From: Anisakis pegreffii
Lineage: Eukaryota; Nematoda; Chromadorea; Rhabditida; Anisakidae
Assembly (NCBI GenBank): GCA_035041965.1
Contig: JAPYMA010000946.1
Span: forward strand, 48,373-112,372
Direction: 5' to 3'
Length of the DNA: 64,000 bases
The notes beneath the pieces were generated by a model. That model made no database searches. It was not told the origin of the DNA and saw only the letters and a program-made list of their open reading frames with translations. This document shows positions 14,976 to 25,972 of the stretch, one piece after another (positions within the stretch are counted from its first letter, which is position 1; the number at the start of each line of letters is the position of its first letter). The position numbers and the translations under genes are program-made.

Positions 14976-15619
14976 TACTGCTGTCATAATTATTAATATT
15001 GTTCTATTATTATCAAAATCACCAATTATCATTATCATTCCCATTGTTGTTCTTGCTGTTGTCATTACTATTTCATAGCACTGTGTCAGATAGTTAAGCC
15101 GTCTTGTCACGTTGTTATTTCGAGAGATATTTTGTTATATCAACAGATACTGAAATACTGCTGACAATACAATATCAGCACTTTATCATAAGTTTTTGAA
15201 CTTCCGCCTTTGTAAGACCATCATTTGAGCAGTTTAATCATCAACAACAAAATCGAAAGAAATCAACTTCATTGATTCTAATCCCACATCCTCCGTGCAA
15301 CATTCGAAAAATTTCATGGTTCCGAAATTCCGAAGATTAAATTGCATGTGTTTGTGATAATTATCAACAATTAAAATGACACATTTATCTCTCTGCAAAT
15401 ATCTTTCAGCTCTAGTAATTGCACTTCGATATTATTATTATTATTATTTGGTGTAATCACCCAAATGCAGACACAGCCTCAAAGCCTACGTGTTTTTCAC
15501 AAAACGAAATGTCGCATAATCGATGCTGTGCCACAGAATTTATTTCGAGCAAGCTGCCGTTAATCAACAGTGATGCTTACGAATTTGAAAAATCCACCCA
15601 GCTTCATCTTCAAGTTTCT

Positions 15620-15895
15620 AGAATTGTCGGCTCTGGTTCAGTCTCCAGCTCCACATCGTTGGAATTTCCGCTCCGACTTCGGCTCCATCTCCAGCTCTGG
15701 CTCTGCATTTTTCAAATTCGTCTCTTGTTCCGCTTCGTCTCCGCTTTTTCTTTTTCAAATCTTGGCTCCAGCTCTGAATGTTTTAGAAGTTTGGCCTCGA
15801 TCCCAGCTTTGAATCTAAATCTTCAATTGCTGGCTAGAGTTCGCAATTTGTTTTCAACTCCAGCTACGGCTCTTGCTCCAACTCCAATAACTTTA
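15620..15895 (+). repeat. Degenerate CTCCAGCTC / CTCCGACT-type repeat
   Basis: This stretch is built from imperfect copies of short pyrimidine-rich words such as TCTCCAGCTC, GCTCCGACTTCGGCTCC and GGCTCCAGCTCTG. It keeps one plus-strand frame open (Ser/Leu/Arg-rich, within 15419-15907), but the product is low-complexity with no domain, so I treat the frame as a by-product of the repeat. Confidence 0.7.
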
Positions 15896-18800
15896 GTGTA
15901 CTTATGAGCACACAGATGAACAAATAACGATAACAAGATTGGAAACGATGCAATGAAAACAAACGGTTATGATAAGGAGGGGAGGGTTTCGTTTATTCAG
16001 TGGTGCCTTAACGCACATAATATTGTATTAGTGTTAATGCAGTCAATCGACTCACTCAATGGGACAAATAGGCGAATAAAACAAAGGTGACTGGGTCGTC
16101 AGACAAACGAAAGAGTCGGCTTGATTCCCTTTTCATTTCAGTGTTTACATATCTTCGGTTTGCTAGCTGCAAAAAGATGCAGAGGAAGTATATGTGAATG
16201 GAAGGTTTTCGTGACGTACGACACAGGGATGAGCAATTCCGCTTGATGATTACTCCCAGAAGAATGAACTGAGTTCATTTGAAGATGATGCTTACAAAGA
16301 TGATGCTTACACTCAAACTTACAAACTATAAAAACATCACACGAGTTTGAAGATCTTTCCTTCTCTCATAAATGGTCTATGCTTGTGTCCGTAAATATTT
16401 GTCCATCACGAATTGAATCGATAAAATCGGGTTGTTATTGGGAAATAAAAGCAACGAAGAAGTTTTTTTCAGCACTGATTTCATTTCCATTTTAGTATGA
16501 CGAAGTGTGATCGTTAATATAGAATTGTGAAAGTCGTGAGCAACAGTTACTCTTCAGAAAGCTTGTTATTAGCAGTAGTGAGATTCGCAAAAGTATAAAC
16601 ACATCATAGATATATATCCTCGTTCATTCGTCTTCTTCTTCTGAACGCGGCTATTTGATAATTTATCTTTGCGTATGCTGCAGACGTTTGCATCAGCATA
16701 TTTTTCGTCGAGCAGACGAATTTCAACTCATCGCACAAAATTGAGATACGTCTAAAACAATCGATGATTTTAGCGTTACATTCCAAACCTTAAAACCTAT
16801 TCATGTGTTAAACTTGCTTCTATTCGAATGATCAAAAAAGAATGATCTCTGCTCTCTTGTACAAATAGAACATTACCAACCAAGTAAGTATTTTTATTCA
16901 TCTAGCAGATTGTCGCATACTTATTTTGTATGTATACCAAATTTTGCTTGCCGAAAATAAATCTTCTGTCACTTCAAGAAGTGTTGGCCATTTATGACAC
17001 GGATATGGGATCGAATGATCAAATCGGTGAAATAATTCACGAATCCTTTCCAATGCCAGACTTTATTCCTAACACATGTGCATATGAAAATAATAAACGT
17101 CACATAACAACAATTCCAACACCCATCCAAAACTCTATAAACGACATCTGTCTCACACTGCCTGCTTCATACAATTATCACGACAACAGCCAACATCATG
17201 CTTTACATACTCGCTTATAAGCTAATATACGAACGAATCAGCGATGTAAACGTCAACGTTCCATCATCTAGCACTCTCAAATGCCACGTTGCCTGTTCAT
17301 CCACATCACATTTCGGTTGTCGTTATCGTTGTTCATTGGATTTCATTGCGCTTATCAACACATCATCATTTTCAACGAGCCGCCATTATCAGCACCAATG
17401 ACACACACTGCTATTCGTACCTTCTAATCGAATTCTGTTATCTCTATTTAGCACCTCTATCAAATTTTATCAGTGCTATCCTACGATATTTGTTCATTTC
17501 ACTCATCATGACACAGCATATAAAGGCTCATTCATTTCGAGTGTCAATCAATGTTGATAAACAGTTTTTTAATCTTATTTATTTGATGGTATGATTCAAA
17601 TAAGCATCAATATATGAATACTTCAAGCCGTTTTTGATGATGCTGTTCCATTAGAAAATTTGATTTTCTGATTATTCTGAGAGCATTTTCTTTGCTTTTT
17701 GAACAGAGTTAATTCAACGTTCACCAGGCAATCAAATGATAATGTTTGAAATGAAGCTGAGTTTATATTTTACCTCCATCAATGCATGAATTATGATAAA
17801 AATGACTGCATTAAAAGCAAGCTTAAGAGGTCATTAAAATATAAAGCAATTCGTGGTTATGTAACAAGTGAACTTGAACACAATTACATTTGAATGGCAA
17901 TTCCTTCGCAATGCTTACGTGCAATAAAAGCGATGCTCTGCTTGGCAACCGTTATTTTTGTTTTAGTTCATTCGCTCTTGATGCATACACGATCAGCCGA
18001 TTTCATGCAGCCATTTGCAACGTTTCACATTCCTGTCATGAGTTAAAAGTGCACTCAATTCGGTTCCAATCGAAAGCTACTTCAAATAGTTCAATTCGAA
18101 TGTTTTTTTTTTCGAGTAATGAATCACAAAATTATATTCGCTGTTTGCTTTCTTCTTAATGTGATTACTTGTTTGATTTGCCGTCATATCGAATGATAAT
18201 CTAATCATTTTCACAAACAAATAATGAGAAAAGTAATTCTTCGAGCAAATTGTGATAATATTTCCAATCGAATGCTTCTTGTGTTAATCCCTGCTGTACG
18301 ATGCGGATAGCATATTTCAACGAATATCAACGCTACGTAGTTTTGTCATTATTACATTCTCGCCACCCTTATTAGAATCGAAAACGTCATTATAATTTAT
18401 ATTCGATCAAAATATATATATTCATTCGTTCAATTCCGTTTTACATCCATTTTACTCATCATTTTTATTCCATTTTGCATCTTCATTCCAAAACCCTTCA
18501 TCTCTAATCTTGTCTGATATTTTTGATTAAATGTAACGCGCTGTCTCATTCTTACGCTTCACGAAATTCATCAGTCCATCCATCACTAATCACTCGTTTG
18601 TTCTAATAAAAGGTCCACTTCCTTCATTCCGTTCTCTCTAAAGGATTGTTCAATTAGGATACAGCTAACTTAGGATTCTGAACTGTATGCTGATATGTTG
18701 ATTGAAAGGGGTAATCGTGAGAAGAGGGTATTGCTAATAGTGATGATAATAGAAATTTTGATTGGGAATTTCAACGATAAGAAAATCATAAATGGTCAGC

Positions 18801-19042
18801 ATCGCTTTCAGTACGATAAGCAAGCATTTAACAAATTCCGTTGAAATTGTGTACAGCTCATTTACATTTTTACCAAGAAATGGCATGAAACCAAATTTTT
18901 TGTGTCGAAGAAAAATCGTGTGAAACTTTTGCGTGATAATTTGAAGGACACCACATTTCCGCTGTCTGCACCGCTTTTTTGAACGATAAAGTTGTGACAG
19001 CCCATAAGAAATCTAAACAGAGGAAATGTTACATAAGATCTT

Positions 19043-19073
19043 TGTTGTTATTATTATTATTATTATTATTTTA
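19043..19073. repeat. TTA trinucleotide microsatellite
   Basis: An uninterrupted run of TTA units follows TTTGTTG. It is non-coding and lies about 0.8 kb upstream of the START-domain gene. Confidence 0.9.
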
Positions 19074-19906
19074 GTGATGTCTATGAAATGCATTGATAAA
19101 TGCAATACGAACAGTTTCACTGAAGTGAAAGCAGTAAAGGTGCATCGTAGCATCTTAAATGAAGACTCTGAGCGCTAATATCCTTTGATGAAACCTCTGA
19201 GAGACTGCTACACGAAGAGGTGATATGAATGGGGTTATAACGTCAATTGATAAAGTAATAAAAAGAGGCATAGATTAATGAAAAATTAATGATCTTCTGC
19301 TGCTCTACTCCATATTGTTTGTGCTTGTTAATGAATTCTATTGAGATATTAATCAACTTCTTATAACCATAACTCTCATCGGCTGAAATCGTTATTGTTC
19401 TGCTCTGTACATGTTTACGTGCATCCTTGCACATCAACATGCGAATGCGGCGGCACAAGCAACTTCGCATAAAATTTCGTCAAAATATTCACTTTTGAGG
19501 AAGCAGCATTTGTTGTGTTGTGTCACCTTGTCTCTGTTCCATCCCTAGCACTTCTTCAGTCTAGCCATTAAAACAAACCAAGATTTATTCAAAATGAAGT
19601 ATGTTCACTCAAAAACATCCGTTCCTGATTGTGTAACTTTGCATCAAATTAACTTCATTGACAGTGCATTGAGGCGTTCGTTTTCACAATCTTTTGCCCA
19701 AAAAATGAAATTGTCTCAACATCAATTAACGAGTAGCAAAAATGCTTCAATTGAACCAATTCGTTCGACCTTTCATAAACTCAAATAACAGCAGCAATCT
19801 TTACTTCAGCTATCGATAATTTGGGCTTCAATAAAATAACAACTCTGATGCCATACAATTGTTGTCGTTCAATATTTTACAAAACACAAGTGTCGTTGTT
19901 TTGAAT

Positions 19907-22900
19907 ATGACCAAAGGTGAGTTTAAGAGTTACTTCTTTGGGTAGCAGCAAGCAGTTCAGTATGACTGCGATTGTCACTGTCGATAGAATTCTGTTTTTG
20001 TGCAATTAAATGAAACTTATTCGTCAAATTTATCATTTGAATGCGACATCATCATATGTAGTTGCATTCGTGTGAATCACGGGGCACAACAATTAGTGAA
20101 AAAGTATCGCTAATTCAGTGATAGCATTGTTCGGAACAATCCAATGCAATGAGTAATTGAGTTTAATCCGATAAACTATTTCAAACGATTTTCAGGTACA
20201 AATGATGACCAACAAAACAGTCACTATGAAGGTATTGTTGTAAATGAGGTGAAAGTACTGGAGGATGCGGATTTTAAGTATATAAAAGAATTATGTGCTA
20301 AAAATGATGGTTGGTCGTGTGTATACGATAGGAAAGCGATTCGCGTGTGGACAAAAAACGTTGATGACTCGAACTTTTGTATGATCAAAGTTGGTGATTA
20401 TTCTGGAGTTCATTAGATTTTTAAATTATCACCTTTAAATCATTATAAATTATTGCCTTTCTAAATTGTCTTGAAATGATCTGGAAAGAGTGCTTTTTTG
20501 AGGAACTGCTATTTTCGCTTTAATTTCCACTGAGCGATTGGAAAACTTAATGAGAAAGGCGTTTTCAATGCGTTCAAAAACAATCTCGCCGTCATTCGCT
20601 TCAGAGAACGGTAGGATTATAGAGTACAGTGGCTAGGAAGTCGATACGAACTATAATCAGTTTGATGAAGTAGACGACGCATGAATTGATGATATTGTCA
20701 GTAAACGGAAACGTCGGCATTTCTGTTGATTGATAACTGTGAATGTTGATCGCTGTGGCTAGATGAAGTACAAATTTATAGATTTATACGGACGCACTTC
20801 CATGTTGTCCCTGATGAGTCCCTCTCCCTAGAAATAAATGGGCATCTGGGAGAGTAGCCCAAAACCTCTGTGCTTGCCAAATCAATAATTCAAGTTCGGA
20901 TTTCATGAAGACAGATGATTCCAAAGGAAGGAAGAATGTGATATTAGTGATATTGGTAATAACAGAGAGGCATAAACTCGTAATGAGTTTGATTTGCTGA
21001 TTAAATGAATACGGACGCACTTCCATGTTTAAGCTGTGAACGAGTGTTTCTGCAAACAAATTTATTAGTTTGTTGAAGTGAAATGACATCATTTTCAGAA
21101 GAAATTACTAAAATTATCAGTTTTTTTAAAATTTACCCATCCATATGAACTTAATTGTTTGCGATATTTTATGGATGGCGATATTTGATATTTATTCTCT
21201 TTGAAGCAATGAAATTTGCTCTCAAAATCGATAGTCCCATATTCCAAATATTACCAGCTCTTTTTTTGAGATGATGAAAATGCAATAAAAGAGCAGCAGC
21301 AAAGGGATGTTCATCGCTTGGACATTACAATTATACGCTGAAGCGCAAATTTTGGATTTTTATATTGGTGATTGTTCGAGAAGAACAATTACTGCTGTTA
21401 TATTTATGTGAATTACACGTTTAGAAAACTGGGCGTTGCTGATATCACTAGTGCAATTCATTGCTCTCCCATAGAAAAACATGACAAACTCATCATTTTA
21501 TTCATTGACGGACTCAGTTACCTTATCAGTCATCCTCAACAACGAAACTTTCCATGAGGTACTTCGAAGATTGTAGGTTACATCATAATTGCTAAGTGAA
21601 TGAATGAATGTAGCCTAATGACAGAATACGTAAAACTGAACTTGTTTCATTCGTTTACAGTATTCCATCATCGGGTTTGTCTTTCAAAGGCATTAAACCA
21701 AGCCAGACTACTGTGAAAGCCTAGAAAATCAAGAGCGAATTCTCTCAGTCGTTTTCTGCGTAGCGACTGCAGACAAACAAAACATTCCGTTCTTAGTTTC
21801 TAATCGGGTCTGTCTCTAAGAGACTGCTTAGTGCACAGTGTAACTACGAAATGAATCAGGAACTTGCACTTTAGAACAAATAAATTTAAAGATTGATTTA
21901 AGGCAACCAGTCATATGACGGATACATGTGCGGATGTGATGTATGATGTTCTCCATGATCCAGTTTACAGGTCCAAATGGGATCATTATATGTTGAATGC
22001 TGAAGATATTGGATTTATAAATCCAAATAATGACATTTGCTATTATGCAGGTGAATCGAATGGTCCTCTTCTTTAATCCATCATTAAAAGCGTACCAGTT
22101 GAATTAAAGAAACAACATTAAAACACAACGCTAAATTTTGTATTATTCAGACCATATTAAAAGAACCAATTTCCAAACTGTTACATTTGTATGTAAGAAG
22201 TAATAGTAGAAGATGAGATTCAGTACAAATAGTGAGACAATTGTTCACGTTTATCGCTGTCGGTGTGTTAATTCTTTAAATGAGTCTACTCTTGTTCAGT
22301 GTAGAATGAAAGTAAGGTAAACTACAAAATTGATCACACATTTGCTCGGTTGACCTTTTCTCTAAATCCGAGACGACGAAATGAAATCTGACAGTTTCAG
22401 ACTGAATTTTTCTGAGTTGGTTTATTTCCATAGAAACCAAAGACGATATGATGGCATACTGAGCACGATTCAGTGCTGAACTCCTTTTCAGAATAATTCT
22501 GTTTGGTTCTGTTAGCATCTAGCACACAACTAAAGTTGATAGTCATTCAATAAACAACGGTTTCTTCTCTTACGATTAGGGGAATGAAAATACTGAACAT
22601 GCAATAGTGAAATATCGAATATGCTTTCAGTTGGTGGCATGAAACCATTCAGGAATCGTGATTTTGTCATTCAGCGATCGTGGTTAGATACTGGCAAAGA
22701 GAAATTTATTTGCAGTCATTCAGTTTGTCATGTGGTTGGTGCTGGCAATTTCATTCTTATTTGTATTTTCCAGAATGAAACATTCGCAAGCGGTTCATAG
22801 GTAAATTGATCAGCATTGAGAATAAGAGAGAAAGGTTTGGAAATATGACCAAATTCTTTCGATGAAAAGCTCAATGAAAGCGGGCTATTAGGTTAATTTT

Positions 22901-23703
22901 TTCCTCGTATATCGAGAAAAGTGTTTCTTTCTCATTTCTCGTGTAATATTCACATTACGATTATGATGGATTTTTATTGTGCGCACAAGAAAATTGGTAT
23001 AGTTCATCACTGCGATGCTCGTATTTGATTTGATTTATTTTTATCGTTCAGAAGTATCCTCCAGTTAAGAGCTGTATTCGAGGTGTTATTTTCTTTACTG
23101 CGTTCATAATACGTGAAATGGATGTTGGTTGTGAGTTGACGTACATTACACATTCCGATCCGAAAGGTTCGTTCAGTTCATTGCCTTCATCTCTTTTCGA
23201 TCAGTTGACATCAGATGATAGCCTCACTTCAGATGATAGTAATAATTGATCAATGATGAATTCCATCTCAAAGAACATCAATAAATTAAGGCAAATTACC
23301 CGCATGGTTAATCAATCGTTTAACAAGAGTTATTGGACCAAAGATGATGAAAAAACTCCACAAAGCATCGCTCAACTATCCGGAATGGAAAAGCGCCAAT
23401 CGGCCTTCATGGAAACCATGGATTTATCCGGAACAACAGGTTGACGCATTAAGCGATTGCAGATCGCATTTCGAGAATCATTTTGAGTGTATCTTAATGA
23501 TTGATAGACACCGGCGAAAGTGAACCGTATCGAGCGATTTTGATCGAATTTATCGGAGTCATTGAAACGCTCGGCGATTGCAGATGAACATGGAACGCAT
23601 CAAAATGTCTGACTGTAAAGCGTGTATTTACGAACAAGAACTGATCGACGAGAGTTGTGTGGACGTGAAGGACTTGAACGACGATGAGAACAGTGGTGAT
23701 TAG
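19907..23703 (+). CDS. STARD10: START-domain lipid-transfer protein, STARD10-like
   Basis: Cytosolic START-domain protein. The vertebrate relative STARD10 binds and moves phosphatidylcholine and phosphatidylethanolamine. Seven exons join in frame to 278 codons (human STARD10 is about 290): 19907-19916, 20196-20389, 21903-22050, 22631-22731, 23052-23166, 23291-23439, 23584-23703. Exon 1 codes only MTK and one base. Family-typical segments in order are [81 protein letters not shown] and [16 protein letters not shown], then WKPWIYPEQ and an acidic tail ending NDDENSGD. The exon 2 donor is AAA|GTTGGT, a donor also used in WDR48 here. Exon 6 could read through to a stop at 23521, giving a different tail; I prefer exon 7 because the acidic tail resembles STARD10. 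No single long frame reveals this gene. It converges on CNOT3. Confidence 0.88.
20786..21029. repeat. 21-base direct repeat within intron 2 of the STARD10-like gene
   Basis: ATACGGACGCACTTCCATGT and one further T occur at 20786-20806 and again at 21009-21029. The sequence between, especially 20938-21008 (GTGATATTAGTGATATTGGT onward), resembles 60450-60545, so this looks like a dispersed repeat family bounded here by short direct repeats. Confidence 0.75.
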
Positions 23704-23949
23704 TTCGATGAACTGATCAGTTGATTTCAATTCAACGACAACTGGCAATTGAATTGTATCGCTGAGTGATTCTTATATGGGGTTTGCGACGTGCGCTCAA
23801 TACAGTACACATCATTTAGATCGCCTTATCCAACTATTCCGTTCATTTTAAATGAATTAAATTTTAAAAAAGAATTTAAATTGACGAAATCCAGTTTTCA
23901 CTCATTCACTTTTTCACCGTATTTGCTCGGTTCAAACGAACATCAAGAA

Positions 23950-23955
23950 AATAAA
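23950..23955 (+). terminator. Candidate polyadenylation signal of the STARD10-like gene
   Basis: AATAAA about 250 bases after the stop codon. The motif is common in AT-rich DNA, so this is only positional evidence. Confidence 0.35.
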
Positions 23956-24314
23956 TTTAAAATTTTTGCGAGAACAACAAGAATTTCGCGAGCTCAATGA
24001 ATTCAAACAGAATCTTTACAATAGGATATAATGAACGAAAAAGGAATGGAGTATTGTGCAGCATAAGAACGTTGCATTTTGCTTGAGTGTCGTTGTGGTT
24101 GTTTGTGATTCGTTCGTCGATCTGTTTCCTTGTTCATTTGTGTCAAAACTGATAAAATAATGAATGCATGCGGAATGCAGTGAATAGGCATCGTGTTATG
24201 ATTGTTATAGATGTGAACAGCGAGGCACGCAACAATACCAGAAAGTGCTCCGATGATATTTCACAATAAGATGGATTGCGCGAAGAATTCTAAAAGTTTT
24301 ATTCTCAACCGACC

Positions 24315-24358
24315 AGTCGATTCGGCTCATTGCTCACAGGTGATGGGCCGAATCGACT
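24315..24358. repeat. Inverted repeat with 12-base perfect arms
   Basis: AGTCGATTCGGC at 24315-24326 pairs exactly with GCCGAATCGACT at 24347-24358 across a 20-base loop. The arms are GC-richer than the surroundings. It lies about 0.6 kb downstream of the STARD10-like stop codon and could be part of a 3' untranslated region or a small hairpin element. Confidence 0.8.
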
Positions 24359-25389
24359 CATGAGTCTAGCCTTAATTCTACGGCTAATAAAAGCAACTTC
24401 CGAATTCCAAACATCAACAAGGTCACAATGCGATTTTTTCAGGATTCCCACTTGACCACCGACGATATTTATCGCATTCGTTCGTTATATTGTAAAATTT
24501 TCGACGAGCACAGCAAACAGATGTGACCAAAATTAACTCAAAGTAAATAACAAATCTGAATATGAATAATTTCTCAAAAATTATGGATAAATGCGCTAAT
24601 CTCAGCAAACGTTCACAAAGACATCAGAACAAAAATGATGAACAAACAATAAATTCGACCAAATATAGACCCAAAGAAGGAGTAAGCACTTCGAAGAACA
24701 ATAGAATAAGCGAAGAGATTTAGGAGAAAGCTGTAACGGAGGAGCAGGAAATTCTTGTTGATTCTTATCGATGACCGATAATTGAATCGATGAGTGAAAA
24801 TAATATAAAGTTAAAACAACTTGAAGTTTGATAATGACGGTTTGCAATTCAGTTAGCAAAAAAAACAACAGAAGCAATTCAATGAGACATTAATTTTGCT
24901 CGCATAAACAATCACAATCGAACAAATCTTTAGTTTTGAAGTTCATTCATCCATCCATCGACAGTGTTTACTGTAATATTTCGACTGCTGATTTGAACAC
25001 ATTATCTCCAAACACATATACATATTCTTGTAACGGAGAAAATTCAGTTCCCACAAAATTTCTTGTTCCATTTTACTAGAATGCATTTGATGACAATTCA
25101 TATCAAATACGACACATTGCGACAGTCTTTACCTCTATATGTAAACTTATTACTGCTGAACTGTTGGAATCGAACAACTGACAACGAGGGTATTTATACT
25201 AGTTCCTGAATATTCGAAATACACAAACGACACAAGGAATGACCGATGCATAACAAGAGAGAATCCGCTGATCAGAAAGCCATCATACACACTATAGGAT
25301 GACGAGGTGGATGTACGCGTCAACATATGAGAAAAAATAGAAAGAAGAAAGTAAAAGAAATATGCAACAATTCGTTCGATAAAAATTCA

Positions 25390-25395
25390 TTTATT
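25390..25395 (-). terminator. Candidate polyadenylation signal of CNOT3
   Basis: AATAAA on the minus strand about 580 bases after the CNOT3 stop. Weak evidence because of base composition. Confidence 0.3.
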
Positions 25396-25972
25396 GTTGT
25401 ACGTCGTTACGATGAGTCAGTCGAATAGAAACAAAACAGGCAAATGGAATTTATATTACACATCATCATCATCATAATTAATCAACTAATAAAAATCATT
25501 ATGAACGACTGAATGCAAAAAGATTGATTAAAAATTTAATTCGACTCAATTCAATTCAATCGAATATAACAAAAAATCGCAAACTGAAATCAACAGTAAA
25601 TGAAAAGACCGTAGACACTTATTGATACATATATAAGCACATATCATATCTTATAACAAATCAAATGATATCATCGACTACAAACCAAATCAATAACAAT
25701 CAAATAACGATCAAAATCTTCCAAAATGAGGCCAGCAAAGGATTTTTGTTTTTCACAGTGGAATTGATTCAAGGAGGAGTCGATCACATGGTAACAATCG
25801 GAACATAGAGAAGAGAAATTGACAATTAAAAGATAAAACAAATTAACAGACAATGCAGAAGAGCAGGGACGTTCACTTATTGTACACACACACACTAAAA
25901 GAGGTGTTTTTCAGATGGACTGACTGATGATGTGATTGGATTTTTGTCGAAAGAACTCATCTTCGATACCTC

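Larger units (their letters stand above)
5995..19906. other. 14 kb stretch without a supported gene
   Basis: No reading frame here gives a recognisable protein, and none chains with others through splice sites. The region may be largely the first intron and promoter of the metalloproteinase (minus strand), whose signal-peptide exon is missing, plus upstream sequence of the START-domain gene (plus strand). Visible items are a cluster of overlapping open frames at about 9612-10214, short direct repeats at 14294-14337 and 14938-14975, a pyrimidine-rich degenerate repeat at about 15620-15895 and a TTA repeat near 19043. Confidence 0.6.
23704..25972. other. Convergent intergenic region between the STARD10-like gene and CNOT3
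   Basis: The region holds the 3' untranslated ends of two converging genes. A candidate AATAAA for the plus-strand gene is at 23950-23955, and a candidate on the minus strand for CNOT3 is at 25390-25395. A clean 12-base-pair hairpin sits at 24315-24358. No other gene is seen. Confidence 0.6.

Noticed and set aside
15419..15907. 162-codon plus-strand open frame
   Set aside because: The frame follows a degenerate CTCCAGCTC-type repeat and gives low-complexity Ser/Leu/Arg sequence.
16930..17220. 96-codon plus-strand frame as a gene
   Set aside because: No domain, no partner exons and no clear acceptor or donor; its length is within what AT-rich DNA can give by chance.
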